Assembly (NCBI GenBank): GCA_025353165.1
Contig: JANXRE010000091.1
Coordinates: forward strand, 42,339 to 106,338
Reading direction: 5' to 3'
DNA length: 64,000 nucleotides
Source: Acidobacteriota bacterium
Lineage (GTDB): Bacteria > Acidobacteriota > Terriglobia > Bryobacterales > Bryobacteraceae
The notes under the pieces were generated by a model. It was not told the origin of the DNA, searched no databases, and saw only the letters and a list, made by a program, of their open reading frames with translations. The position numbers were made by a program, and so were the translations under genes. Positions 7,319-16,103 of this stretch are shown piece by piece. How positions within the stretch are numbered: the stretch's first letter is position 1; every line of letters starts with the position of its first letter.

Positions 7319-9472
7319 CTACTTAGCCACGGCCTGGGCGCGCCCGTACAGCCGCACCACGTTCTCGATGAGCTTCAGCCCGTAATTCCCCTCGAGAGTA
7401 AGCATCGATTCGGGGTGAAACTGCACCGCCTCGATCGGCAATTCCCGGTGCCGCACGCCCATGATCACACCGTCCTCGGATTCGGCGGTCACTTCCAGGC
7501 AGGCCGGCAACCGTTCGGGCTTGGCGAATAACGAGTGATACCGGCCCACTTTGAAGCGCTCGGGCAGTCCCTCGAAAACCCCTATATTCCGGTGGTGGAT
7601 GATGGAGGGTTTTCCGTGCATCGGATAATCGAGTACACCCAGCTCGCCGCCGAATGCCTCGACCGTTCCCTGTAGCCCGAGGCACACCCCGAACACCGGA
7701 ATGCCGAGCTTTGCGGCATAAAGTATGAGATCGGGAACGCCAAAATCGCTAGGCCGGCCGGGACCCGGCGACACCAAAATGATGTCGGGAGCGATCTGCT
7801 CCATCATCTCCAGCGGGAATCCGGCGCGATAGGTAACGACCTGGGCCCCGGTCTGCCGCGCGTAGTTCGCCAGCGTGTGAATGAAGCAGTCGGCGTTGTC
7901 CACCAGCAGCAGTTTGACGCCGTCGCCGGCGCGCTCGGCCACGACCCGCTCGCCGCGGGCATGGCTCGGAGCGCGCAGGCAAACAAAGAACCCGGTCGCC
8001 TTCATGCGAGTTTCCTGCTCTTCGCTCTCCGGGATCGAATCGTACAAAATCGTCGCACCCACAGGGTAGCGGGCAACCGAGTTCTTCAGGTGCACCGTCC
8101 GGATCAGAATTCCGGTGTTGATATCGCCGTTCAGCGAGAGCATTCCCACCGCGCCGCCATACCAGCCGCGGGCGTCCTTCTCCAGATTCTCAATCGCCTG
8201 GGCTGCCGCTTTCTTCGGCGCGCCGATCACCGTCACCGCCCACATGTGGCTCAAAAACGCGTCCAGCGAATCGAATCCCGGAGCGAGCGTGCCCTCCACG
8301 TGATCGACGGTATGGAACACTCCGGCATACGATTCGATCAGGCGTCGTCCGATCACTTGCACGGTTCCGGGTACGCAGACGCGCGACTTGTCGTTGCGGT
8401 CCACGTCCGAACACATGGTGAGTTCGGATTCGTCTTTCTGGGACGCCAGCAGGTCGCGGATGGAATCCGCGTCTATCATCGGGTCGCCGGTGCGGCGCGC
8501 CGTTCCGGAAATCGGACAGCTCTCGACGCGTGTGCCTTCCACCCGAACGAACATCTCGGGAGACGCGCCGACCAGTTGCTCATCGCCTAATTGCAGGAAG
8601 AATTCGTAGGGACTGGGACTGGCCTGCTGGATTCGCTTGAACAACTCTGACGGCGATGCTGAGAACGGAGCAGCGAACGTCTGGCGCAGGATCACTTCGT
8701 AATACTCGCCCTGTCGCATGCCCTCGCGGACCGTTTCCACCTTCGCCATGTACTCTTCCGGCGTGTGATCGGAAACGATGCCGGTCTCGGCCGCCTCCGG
8801 CGGATGCGGCAGCAGTTCGGCATCGCGATCGAGACCGGCGGTCGAAACGCCGTCGCGCTCGAAGTCGTACTGGTAGTGTTCGATCTGCTCTTTCTTGCGA
8901 TCCATGAACGCGATGTCGTCGCAGAGAAACAGGTGCAGGTCCTTCTGCCGGTCGCGTGGAAGCTTGAGCCGGGCCGGATCGAACTGGAACAACAGGTCGT
9001 AGCCGAATGCTCCGACCAGCGCCAGGCGCGAATCCTTCTCGTTCTTGAATTCCTCGATCAGCGCCCGCAGGATGGAGAAAACGGACGGCTGTTTGCTCCG
9101 CTCCTCTTCCGAAAACAGCGCCGGCATCGGCTTCAGCGTTAGCCGCAGGGAGTGCGGTATCCGGACGCGGCTTGCTACGTGAGGATGCTGGTCGAAAAGC
9201 GGCTCCAGGATGTCGATCAGGACCGACCCTCGCCGGTTGAGCGCGTTGAGCTCGACCTCGCAACCGCGCGCGACGATCTCCAGAGGCGGCCGCGCGCTTG
9301 CGATATCCCACCGCGAGTAGCGCTCCGGGTACTCGTAGCCCGAGGAGAGATAGATGCCGCGGTGCTGGTCGAGGTCGCGCAGCACCTCGTGCAGCCCGGT
9401 GTGGAACGGAATCTTGGAAAGACCGCGCGTGACGGCAATTCCGCTCCGCGTAGTGTACTTCAGGAAGCGCAT
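7319..9472 (-). CDS. trpE(G): Fused anthranilate synthase TrpE-TrpG
   Basis: A 717-residue fusion that makes anthranilate from chorismate and glutamine, the first step of tryptophan synthesis. The TrpE half contains SCPISGTARRTGDP and AVTVIGAPKKAAAQAIE chorismate-binding motifs. The TrpG half (from about residue 525) has the class I glutamine amidotransferase triad: oxyanion region LVSPGPGRPSDF, nucleophile Cys in FGVCLGLQGTVEA, and VQFHPESMLT with the His and Glu. This single-chain form is known from Rhizobium and Azospirillum. No other trp gene is adjacent. The gene is divergent from the isomerase-like gene with only 42 bp between, too short for a classic leader-peptide attenuator. Confidence 0.94.
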   Translation of the reverse strand: MRFLKYTTRSGIAVTRGLSKIPFHTGLHEVLRDLDQHRGIYLSSGYEYPERYSRWDIASARPPLEIVARGCEVELNALNRRGSVLIDILEPLFDQHPHVASRVRIPHSLRLTLKPMPALFSEEERSKQPSVFSILRALIEEFKNEKDSRLALVGAFGYDLLFQFDPARLKLPRDRQKDLHLFLCDDIAFMDRKKEQIEHYQYDFERDGVSTAGLDRDAELLPHPPEAAETGIVSDHTPEEYMAKVETVREGMRQGEYYEVILRQTFAAPFSASPSELFKRIQQASPSPYEFFLQLGDEQLVGASPEMFVRVEGTRVESCPISGTARRTGDPMIDADSIRDLLASQKDESELTMCSDVDRNDKSRVCVPGTVQVIGRRLIESYAGVFHTVDHVEGTLAPGFDSLDAFLSHMWAVTVIGAPKKAAAQAIENLEKDARGWYGGAVGMLSLNGDINTGILIRTVHLKNSVARYPVGATILYDSIPESEEQETRMKATGFFVCLRAPSHARGERVVAERAGDGVKLLLVDNADCFIHTLANYARQTGAQVVTYRAGFPLEMMEQIAPDIILVSPGPGRPSDFGVPDLILYAAKLGIPVFGVCLGLQGTVEAFGGELGVLDYPMHGKPSIIHHRNIGVFEGLPERFKVGRYHSLFAKPERLPACLEVTAESEDGVIMGVRHRELPIEAVQFHPESMLTLEGNYGLKLIENVVRLYGRAQAVAK

Positions 9473-9514
9473 AGGAGGCGAATTCCGAGAATAACACGCA
9501 GGTATACTCGTTCC

Positions 9515-10411
9515 ATGAACCGCCGCAGCTTTCTCCAGACGGGCACCGTGGCCGTATCCGCCGCGGCATCCGGCGCGCCCAAACGCGCGATCACTTCTTC
9601 GGTCATGCTGTGGACCCTAAAGGGCGAGTTCGAGCAGAAGCTGCAAGTGGCCGCGGAGGCAGGATGCAAGTCCGCCGAACTGGTGGCCGAACACGTCAAC
9701 TGGACCGATGCCGACGTACGGCGAATCATCAAACTTCGGGAATCGCTGGGACTGGGGTTCGATACGATCCTCGCCCAGCCGGACTGGGGGAAGCGCCCCG
9801 TTTCGATGGTGGTGCCGGAGCAGCGCGATAACTTCCTCGCCGACGTGCGAAGCGCGATCGACTGGTCGAAGAAGCTCGACATTCCCCAAGTCATTTTGAT
9901 GAGCGGCAATGAGGTGCCCGGCAAGACGTACCAGGAGCAGTGGGACAGTTTGGTCGAGGGCTCGAAGCGTGCGGCGGACCTGGCGGCGCAGGCGAAGGTG
10001 CAATTGATCTTCGAGCCGCTCAACAACAAGGTCAACCACAAAGGCTATTTCCTGCCGACTTGCGGAGAAGGGCTGAAGCTGGTGAAGACGGTCGACAACC
10101 CGCATTTCCGGCTGCTGTTCGACATCTACCATGAGCAGGTGCAGGTGGGGAATGTGATCCGCACCGCGGTGGAAGCGATGCCGTACGTCGCCGTGTACCA
10201 CATTGCCGACAACCCCGGCCGCAACGATCCGGGCACGGGCGAGATGAATTACACGAATATCTACAGTGCGATTCGCAAGACCGGATACTCCGGGTACGTC
10301 ACGATGGAGTACCTGCCGGTCGGCGACCAGACCGCGAGCCTGAAGAAGGCTGTTTCAGATATGAAATGGTATTTCCAGGGACATTCTTTGTCGATGAAAC
10401 ACACGGACTAG
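9515..10411 (+). CDS. Tat-exported TIM-barrel sugar isomerase/epimerase-like protein
   Basis: A 298-residue member of the xylose isomerase-like TIM-barrel superfamily, closest in look to hydroxypyruvate isomerase-type proteins: QLIFEPLNNKVNHKGYF, FRLLFDIYHEQVQVGN and YVTMEYLPVG carry the Glu, Asp/His and Glu expected to ligate the metal. The N-terminus NRRSFLQTG is a twin-arginine motif followed by a hydrophobic Ala-rich stretch, so the folded protein is probably exported. The ATG at 9515 was preferred because it places this motif at the terminus. Substrate unknown. A second Tat-exported relative lies at 49000. Confidence 0.85.
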   Translation: MNRRSFLQTGTVAVSAAASGAPKRAITSSVMLWTLKGEFEQKLQVAAEAGCKSAELVAEHVNWTDADVRRIIKLRESLGLGFDTILAQPDWGKRPVSMVVPEQRDNFLADVRSAIDWSKKLDIPQVILMSGNEVPGKTYQEQWDSLVEGSKRAADLAAQAKVQLIFEPLNNKVNHKGYFLPTCGEGLKLVKTVDNPHFRLLFDIYHEQVQVGNVIRTAVEAMPYVAVYHIADNPGRNDPGTGEMNYTNIYSAIRKTGYSGYVTMEYLPVGDQTASLKKAVSDMKWYFQGHSLSMKHTD

Positions 10412-10568
10412 TCTACATGTGGCCACCCGCTGGAGCCAATGTGAACCCGGCGGACGTGGAAGAGTCGCGACCAGCCGTCGAGTCGAGTATCAGCGGCAGA
10501 TCGTGGCGGTGGGTGGTGCGTTGAGCCAGCGGTAGTCCGCGCCCATTGGCTCGTCTCGTTCACATTCC

Positions 10569-10789
10569 TTAGTGAAGACGCAGGCGCTCTTCGACACGAG
10601 AGAGGCGGTTATTGAGGTCGGCGAGGCCTTACCCGCGACAGCGTCCGGCTTTGTGTCCAACCTTGTTCCCGAGGCCAGCAGACGCGAGTTGAGCGAGTTG
10701 AACAATGAACGTTCATCAGGATGACCAGCATCGCGGCGACGGTGGGCAGTCCAGCACCGATGCAGAGTTGTATATTGCATGTCGGTCAT
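10569..10789 (-). pseudogene. Decayed small membrane-anchored coiled-coil protein
   Basis: Stitching three minus-strand frames recovers a coherent small protein: an N-terminal MTDMQY start at 10789, a transmembrane stretch GLPTVAAMLVILMNV in a second frame, then FNSLNSRLLAS, TRLDTKPDAVAGK, and finally ADLNNRLSRVEERLRLH before TAA at 10569. One membrane helix followed by a heptad coiled coil is a known small-protein pattern in this bacterial group. At least three frame changes are needed, so the gene is dead. The flanks (10412-10568 and 10790-10908) show no supported gene on either strand. Confidence 0.55.
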
Positions 10790-10908
10790 GGCTGCTGCTC
10801 CCAGTTTCACATGGTCGCGAGGCCCCATCGCGTAGAATTCTTGTTACCGGCAGAGGCGTCATCTGATGACTACAGTTCCCAGAACTGCGATAGCGTGCCA
10901 AGCTGTGT

Positions 10909-12962
10909 TCACTGCCATAACCACGTGTTCACTACCCCCATGTGCGAAGTTGAATACGGGTCTGGCAGGGCAGGAGTCGTGGGCCACCACCCGTATGGAT
11001 CAAGTGGAACAGGCGTAGCTGTCAGGGTTGGCATTTGATCCACTTCGAAGTGCAGATGAGTACTCACCCCACCCCAGATCCCAGAGCCCCCCTTCCCGGT
11101 CAGGGCGAAGTTGCCAACATAAGCGATCGGCTGAGGAGCACTGACGCTCACCCATGTTCCTTCTGGCGGGCACGTCTTACACACGATTGCATTGGAGCAG
11201 GTAGTCGATCCGTTCTTGGGCAGCGATGGGCATACCATAATCGTCTTGCCGTCTGGCCCGACGTAGGATGCCAAATGTAGATAGAAAACAACGTAACCAG
11301 TCTGGCTCGTAACGCCCTGACAACCGTTTAGCGGTGGCGTACTTGAGGGAATAATTGCTAGGACATGGTAGTTAGCTTGATTGACAGTCGCACCGCCCGC
11401 CGCAGCGATCTGGTAAGAAACGCAGCCGCTGACGGCAGGATAAACCCCGGTATGGAAGCTAAACGGATAGTCATACCCTGGATGGCCGCCATAGAACAAG
11501 AACAGATTAGATGCAGTCGAGGGACCCACAGTTGACGAACCGCAGATCAGCGTTTTGCTTGGTGACGCGCCACCAGAGTAGTTGCCGTTCACTGTGAAAG
11601 GTGCACCGCTTGACTGTGCGTAGCCTGCGCTGCTTATGCTTAGTACCGGGCTCCGGAGCTGCTGGTTGGGGTTGCTGGGGTTACATTGGCCGACCTCGCC
11701 CCTGTAGTCCTCAACCATTTGACCCTTGCTGTAGGGGGAAGTCTGCCGATGGTCAAAGACCGCTGAGATGTTGACGGTCATGGGGGTACACCCTCCGCCC
11801 TTGCAATGGATCTTGTCGGACTTGATCGGAAAGTTGAGCGCTACAGGAGACGTAGTAGTCATTGAGGTTGTATCGGTGCCTCCAGAGAGAAAAGGAGAAC
11901 CCGATACCAGCGTGAGAGCGCCCGTCGTCGTATTCACGGAGAATCCGGAGATGTTGCTCGCCGACTCGTTCATGACGTAGACAAAGCGGCCCGTTTTGTT
12001 GATCGCAAGTCCGCGGGGGTTGGCGCCCGGGTCAGCCGGAAACGGTGAACCAGGCACTAGCGTCAGCGCACCGTTTGCGCTATCGACAAGGAAAGCTGAC
12101 ACGTCGCCAGAATAGTTATTGCCGACGTAGACATACTGGCCTGATGGGTGAACGCCGGCCCAGTCGGCTCCCGACCCAGAAGGATAGGGGAACCCGGGAA
12201 TGGCGGTCAAGGCTCCGGTGCCGGTGTCGACTGTGAACCCCCAAAGGTTACTGGAAGGAACGACGCTGGGGACGTACAAGAAGCGTCCGGTCGGGTCTAC
12301 TGAAACCGAGAACCCCGGCGCCGCCCCCATTGAAAAAGGCGATCCTGGCACCGGTGTCAAGCCGCCGGTTGTCGTGTTCAGCGTGTACGCCGACACGTCG
12401 TTGGAGTTCGCATCCGCTACATATACAAACCGCCCAGTGGGATCGACGGCTACTGAATGAGGGTTCACGTCTGCCGGGAAGGGCGATCCCGGCACAGGCG
12501 TCAGAGCACCGGTCATGGAGTTGATCGCAAATCCGGAAACGTTGTTCGATCCGGCATTTGCAACGTAAGCAAATCGACCTTTCGGATCCCTATTACAGAA
12601 TGACAAATAGAGCCGGCGGGGAATGGCGAACCGGGCAGAGGCGTCAACACACCACTGGTGGCGTTTATGGTGTAAGCCCACACGTCGTTGCTCATGCCAT
12701 TGGACACGTAAAGAAAACGACCGCTCGGATCGGCCGCGGCAGATAGCGGTTCGGCCCCACTCGGAAACGGCGAGCCAGGAACTGGCGTGAGGGCACCGGT
12801 GGTGGGGTCGATGACGAACGCTGAGACATTGCCTGATACCGAATTCGTTACGTAGGCAAATTCTTGAGCGTGCGTCGCCTCGCAGCACAAGCCGAAGCAA
12901 ATCAAAATTGCGGGGAATCCCGCGAAGTCGGTCAGTGGAACAAGCTGGCGCAATCGAATCAT
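10909..12962 (-). pseudogene. Seven-repeat beta-propeller fused to LytM/M23 domain, one frameshift
   Basis: The reading starts at ATG 12962 with a signal peptide (ends CCEATHAQ) and runs through lactonase-type propeller repeats, each with a variant of GALTPVPGSPFP; seven copies can be counted. Near 12589 a single base is missing (VI-g-DPKGRF), moving the rest into another minus frame that continues to 10909. After the propeller comes a unique linker, then a C-terminal M23-type metallopeptidase pattern: HPGYD (HxGxD), YLHL, and HLHFE (HxH). The zinc ligands look complete. Such proteins would act outside the cytoplasm, the propeller probably binding and the LytM part cleaving or binding cell wall. 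Apart from the one lost base the gene is undamaged, so a recent mutation, sequencing error or programmed event all remain possible. Confidence 0.75.
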
Positions 12963-13199
12963 ATTTCACTGTCCTTGTGTGCTCGGCTCGGCATCTTGTT
13001 GCCGCCCAGGGGGCGAGCCTACTACTGTGCGCATTCGCACCAAGAAACATATGCCGGCGTCATATAATAAAATCAATCTGAGAGTTCCTGAGGCGAACGT
13101 GAAGCCAAGATTTCCATTTTGGAACCCAAGGTAGCGCTAGTATACACCGAACTGCTTCCTCTAGTGCCCTTTTTCAACATGAAATCGATTCTGGTCTGA

Positions 13200-13802
13200 T
13201 CAGGACGACGCTCTCCCCATCAGAATAATTGACAGCGCGGTGTCGCCAGCGTTGTGCGTCAGAACCCAGTCATCGCCCTGTTGAGAAAAATCCGGCTTCG
13301 GGTCGTCCGCCTTCCACATACTCAGTACCAGCGGATGCGGCGTACCGGAAGCTTTGCGGCTCCAGGTCATCAGGGTTTCGAAATTGGGCGCTGCATTCGG
13401 ATCGGTGTCGTCCGCCATTTTGGTCAGGACGAAGAAATCCCGCTGCGGCGCTACCCCCTGGTGATCGCCGTTGATCGGGAACATCGAATACCGCAGCGTG
13501 TAGACGCCGGGTTTGATGACCTGCCCACGCCGGTCGTTGTAAGCCGCCGGGGCGCGCAGCACCCCCAGCAGTGTACCGTGCGGAATGCCGGCCAGCGTGA
13601 CGTTCTCGTCGGACGATTTCGCGCCCTTCTTCACGGATGTCACCAGCCAGATCTCGGCGATCACTTTTCCGCTGGCGTCCGTTATTTGCGTGCCGGCCTT
13701 TTCGAGCAACTCCGCGAGAGCCGGAGGCGCGCCCGCTGGTTGCGCCTTGTACTGGCCGAGCGCGGATAAGGCGGTCAATAAACTAACGGCGATTGCTTTC
13801 AT
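13200..13802 (-). CDS. Exported protein of unknown function
   Basis: A 200-residue protein with a short Sec signal peptide (MKAIAVSLLTALSALGQ). The mature part looks beta-rich, with VIKPGVYTLRYSMFPINGDH and a C-terminal strand pair (VLTHNAGDTALSIILMGR). The type is frequent in Solibacter-like genomes but has no assigned role. The ATG at 13802 overlaps the stop of the upstream mutarotase-like gene by 4 bp, deciding the start over a longer frame and showing the two are co-translated. The 237-bp stretch downstream (12963-13199) is A+T-richer and shows no gene. Confidence 0.72.
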   Translation of the reverse strand: MKAIAVSLLTALSALGQYKAQPAGAPPALAELLEKAGTQITDASGKVIAEIWLVTSVKKGAKSSDENVTLAGIPHGTLLGVLRAPAAYNDRRGQVIKPGVYTLRYSMFPINGDHQGVAPQRDFFVLTKMADDTDPNAAPNFETLMTWSRKASGTPHPLVLSMWKADDPKPDFSQQGDDWVLTHNAGDTALSIILMGRASS

Positions 13803-14761
13803 GGCTGTACCAGCGGAAGAACTACGCGATCCAGTCCGGCGTCCGTCCATTCGGAGATGTGGACGTTTTTATGCAAGCTCCATCTCTCGACATGCTCGAC
13901 CGTCGATCCCTTCGGCAGTTTCTGTAACGGCCCGAGCGTCTCCAACTCCAGGAAGTCGCTGTTCGTGAAAGTCTCGAAGGACAGCCCGAAATCCGGATAC
14001 GGTTTGCCCGCCTCAGCCGTGCACCGCTTAATGAACAAATCCGATCCGAGCAGGTAAGCCGCCCAGGTGTTTTTATTGAAGAGCCCCGTTTTCTGAGCCG
14101 TGGTGGCCGCGCGATCCTGTTTCAGCACCAGATACTTCTTCATGAACTTCCACCGCGGATCGCTGAAATCCGTGTACGCCCACATCGTGAGCGGGTTGGT
14201 TGGGTCCAGGTCCTTGGGATGCACGCCGCGTGGGGGAAAGCCGGTGATTGCGGCGCCGCCCTGGGCCATCATGGTCAGCGCCCACGGAGCGAGCTCGCTT
14301 ACTTTCGTTCCAGTATTCGTCAACCGATGAATCACCTCGACCTTCGATCCGGAAGGCGCGAGTTTCACGATGATCTGCTTCTGGAGTCCGGTCTCCGGCT
14401 CGACGGGCTGCGTCAACTCGATGGCGTCACCCTTGATCTGCGCCTTCACCGGACCATTGTCCAGCGCGTATGTGATCGGTTTGATTTCCGGCGCCGCCCA
14501 AACGCGGTGTCCGCCGCGCGGCATCCATTCCTTTTCGCCGCTCTTGCCCAACTGCGGCGTGAATTCCTTAAACATGTTCTGCCCGCCCACGAAGCCATAG
14601 CGGATCACGCGCGGCCCGACGTCGGTGGTGACGATCAGTTCAACTTCTCCGTTGGTCACGCGGTAGCAGTTCGGCCATCCGGCGTAAGCCGTCTTCTCGA
14701 TTTTCACGGCAGCGGTTGCAGTCATGGTTAACAAGACACTCACAAAGAGATTTCGTATCAT
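13799..14761 (-). CDS. Exported DUF4380-like / galactose mutarotase-fold protein
   Basis: A 320-residue protein with an N-terminal signal peptide (MIRNLFVSVLLTMTATAAV). Features such as GEVELIVTTDVGPRVIRYGF near residue 40 and VEVIHRLTNTGTKVSELAPWA in the middle match DUF4380-like proteins, a beta-sandwich group related to aldose-1-epimerases. The catalytic role is unknown; carbohydrate binding is the likeliest inference. It is translationally coupled to the exported protein downstream. The start at 14761 is divergent from the toxin-antitoxin remnant. Confidence 0.7.
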   Translation of the reverse strand: MIRNLFVSVLLTMTATAAVKIEKTAYAGWPNCYRVTNGEVELIVTTDVGPRVIRYGFVGGQNMFKEFTPQLGKSGEKEWMPRGGHRVWAAPEIKPITYALDNGPVKAQIKGDAIELTQPVEPETGLQKQIIVKLAPSGSKVEVIHRLTNTGTKVSELAPWALTMMAQGGAAITGFPPRGVHPKDLDPTNPLTMWAYTDFSDPRWKFMKKYLVLKQDRAATTAQKTGLFNKNTWAAYLLGSDLFIKRCTAEAGKPYPDFGLSFETFTNSDFLELETLGPLQKLPKGSTVEHVERWSLHKNVHISEWTDAGLDRVVLPLVQP

Positions 14762-14837
14762 CGCTTCGTATTATGCCGCAGTGCGAGCACCGATGCCGTA
14801 CGATGCGCCATCCAGTCGCATGAAGGACAATAAAGCC

Positions 14838-15029
14838 ATGAGCGGAATCCAGTTTGTCACCGATGAGAAAGGCTGCAAGGTCGGTGTTCTAATCGATCTA
14901 AAAAAACACCGGGCTATCTGGGAGGACTTCTGGGACGGTCTCGTGTCTGAATCGCGCCGGAAGGAAAAGGGCACTCCTTACGACCAATACCGCGCAACCC
15001 GCCTGAAACGCACCAGTCCCCGTGGTTAA
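14838..15029 (+). CDS. Type II antitoxin-like protein
   Basis: A 63-residue protein whose FVTDEKGCKVGVLIDLKKH and WEDFWDGLVSESRRKEKG resemble antitoxins of the Phd/RelB sort that are co-encoded with RelE/ParE toxins. The ATG at 14838 is chosen because AAGGA lies 10 bases upstream (14823-14827); an earlier in-frame ATG at 14820 has no such site. It overlaps the toxin remnant by 8 bp, the usual antitoxin-toxin junction. With the toxin truncated the antitoxin may have no partner here. Confidence 0.65.
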   Translation: MSGIQFVTDEKGCKVGVLIDLKKHRAIWEDFWDGLVSESRRKEKGTPYDQYRATRLKRTSPRG

Positions 15030-15123
15030 ATACACTCTCGCAATCAAGCGGTCGGCGCAAAAAGAAATGGACGCACTCGATGGTGGGCTGTTCACCCGCC
15101 TAGACCCAATACTCGTCACTTAA
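15022..15123 (+). pseudogene. Truncated RelE/ParE-family toxin
   Basis: A GTG-initiated 33-residue reading, VVKYTLAIKRSAQKEMDALD at the N-terminus, matches the first strand and helix of RelE/ParE toxins, normally 85-100 residues. It ends at TAA 15121-15123 after LFTRLDPILVT, exactly where it runs into the 3' end of the convergent O-methyltransferase gene. The catalytic C-terminal part is absent, so it cannot be active. The truncation point coincides with the right copy of a 14-bp direct repeat. Confidence 0.6.
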
Positions 15124-16103
15124 CAATTCAGTGCGAGCACCGCATCAAGGGGTGTCCCCGTGCGGTGCCCCTGCACATCCGTGAATCCCGCCGCTTCGAG
15201 CAGAACCCGGTACTCGTTCAGCGAACGTTCGCGGCCCTCGGTACAAACCAGCATGTTGAGCGACTGCATGTGCGCATCCACTGGCCCGCGCTTATCGTCG
15301 TCGAGCAACATCTCGGCTATCAGCAACCCGCCACCGGGCGGCAACACCTCATGGATGCGGTCGAGCAGCACGCGGATTTTATCTTCGCTCCAGTCGTGAA
15401 GAATGCGGCCGACGCCGTACAGATCGGCTTCGGGCAAGGGATCGCGGAAGAAATCTCCGGCGATGAGTGCGACGCGTTCATCGACAAACTCGCGAGCGAA
15501 CTCCACCGCGGCCGGGAGATCGAAAACAGCCGTGCTCATTCCGGGATATCGGGCGGCGACCGCCATCGGAAGGTGACCCGTTCCTCCGCCCAGATCCACG
15601 AAGCGGTGAAACCTGCGCAAGTCGAAAGCCGACACCACCGCGTCCGACGTGATCCGCCCGAAGCCGTGCATGCCCAACAGGAAATCCCGCTTCTGCTGCT
15701 CCGTGCGGAAGAAATGTTCGAAGATGCCTCCCGGGGGAAACCCGAAGGTTGGCTCCCAGCGAGGCGTGCCTTCGCGCAGTGCGCCTTCCAGATCGGACCA
15801 CATGGGAAACAGCGCGGAATTCGAGTACAGGATGTATCCCGCCATCGTGTCGGGACTCTGGCGCGCGAGATAACGATCTGCGATCGCGGCATTCCGGTAT
15901 AGGTCGCCTTCCTTTTCGACGAGGCCGAGAGGCACACAGGCGTCCAGCAGGCGCTCGGCTGTATCCGCCCGGAATCCGAAATCCGCCGGACGTCCCGGAC
16001 CTTCGTGAAGGCGGTCGAAGATGCCGAGTGACACGGCGGCAAACATCGTTTTCGAACGCCGGTAAGCGTAGATGAGTTCGATAATCGGGGCTGAATCGTT
16101 CAT
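15120..16103 (-). CDS. SAM-dependent O-methyltransferase (ASMT/COMT type)
   Basis: A 327-residue family-2 O-methyltransferase like bacterial hydroxyneurosporene or acetylserotonin O-methyltransferases. An N-terminal dimerisation helix-turn-helix (about residues 10-90) precedes the SAM site FVDLGGGTGHLPMAVAARYP; later come VGRILHDWSEDKIRVLLDR, containing the conserved His-Asp-Trp, and PPGGGLLIAEMLLDDD. The substrate is unknown, probably a small hydroxylated aromatic. The ATG at 16103 overlaps the thiL stop by 4 bp, making it the last gene of the Hsp70-thiL operon. Confidence 0.85.
   Translation of the reverse strand: MNDSAPIIELIYAYRRSKTMFAAVSLGIFDRLHEGPGRPADFGFRADTAERLLDACVPLGLVEKEGDLYRNAAIADRYLARQSPDTMAGYILYSNSALFPMWSDLEGALREGTPRWEPTFGFPPGGIFEHFFRTEQQKRDFLLGMHGFGRITSDAVVSAFDLRRFHRFVDLGGGTGHLPMAVAARYPGMSTAVFDLPAAVEFAREFVDERVALIAGDFFRDPLPEADLYGVGRILHDWSEDKIRVLLDRIHEVLPPGGGLLIAEMLLDDDKRGPVDAHMQSLNMLVCTEGRERSLNEYRVLLEAAGFTDVQGHRTGTPLDAVLALNC

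Larger units (their letters stand above)
14779..15142. repeat. 14-bp direct repeat flanking the toxin-antitoxin remnant
   Basis: CAGTGCGAGCACCG occurs identically at 14779-14792 and 15129-15142. The two copies bracket the antitoxin gene and the truncated toxin. The right copy is inside the last codons of the O-methyltransferase gene (minus strand), the left copy lies just upstream of the DUF4380-like start. The arrangement could mark the ends of an inserted segment; similarity does not extend beyond the 14 bases. Confidence 0.5.

Noticed and set aside
9473..9514. Tryptophan leader-peptide attenuator upstream of trpE(G)
   Set aside because: Only 42 bp lie between the two divergent starts; no room for a leader peptide and alternative hairpins on this strand without entering the isomerase gene.
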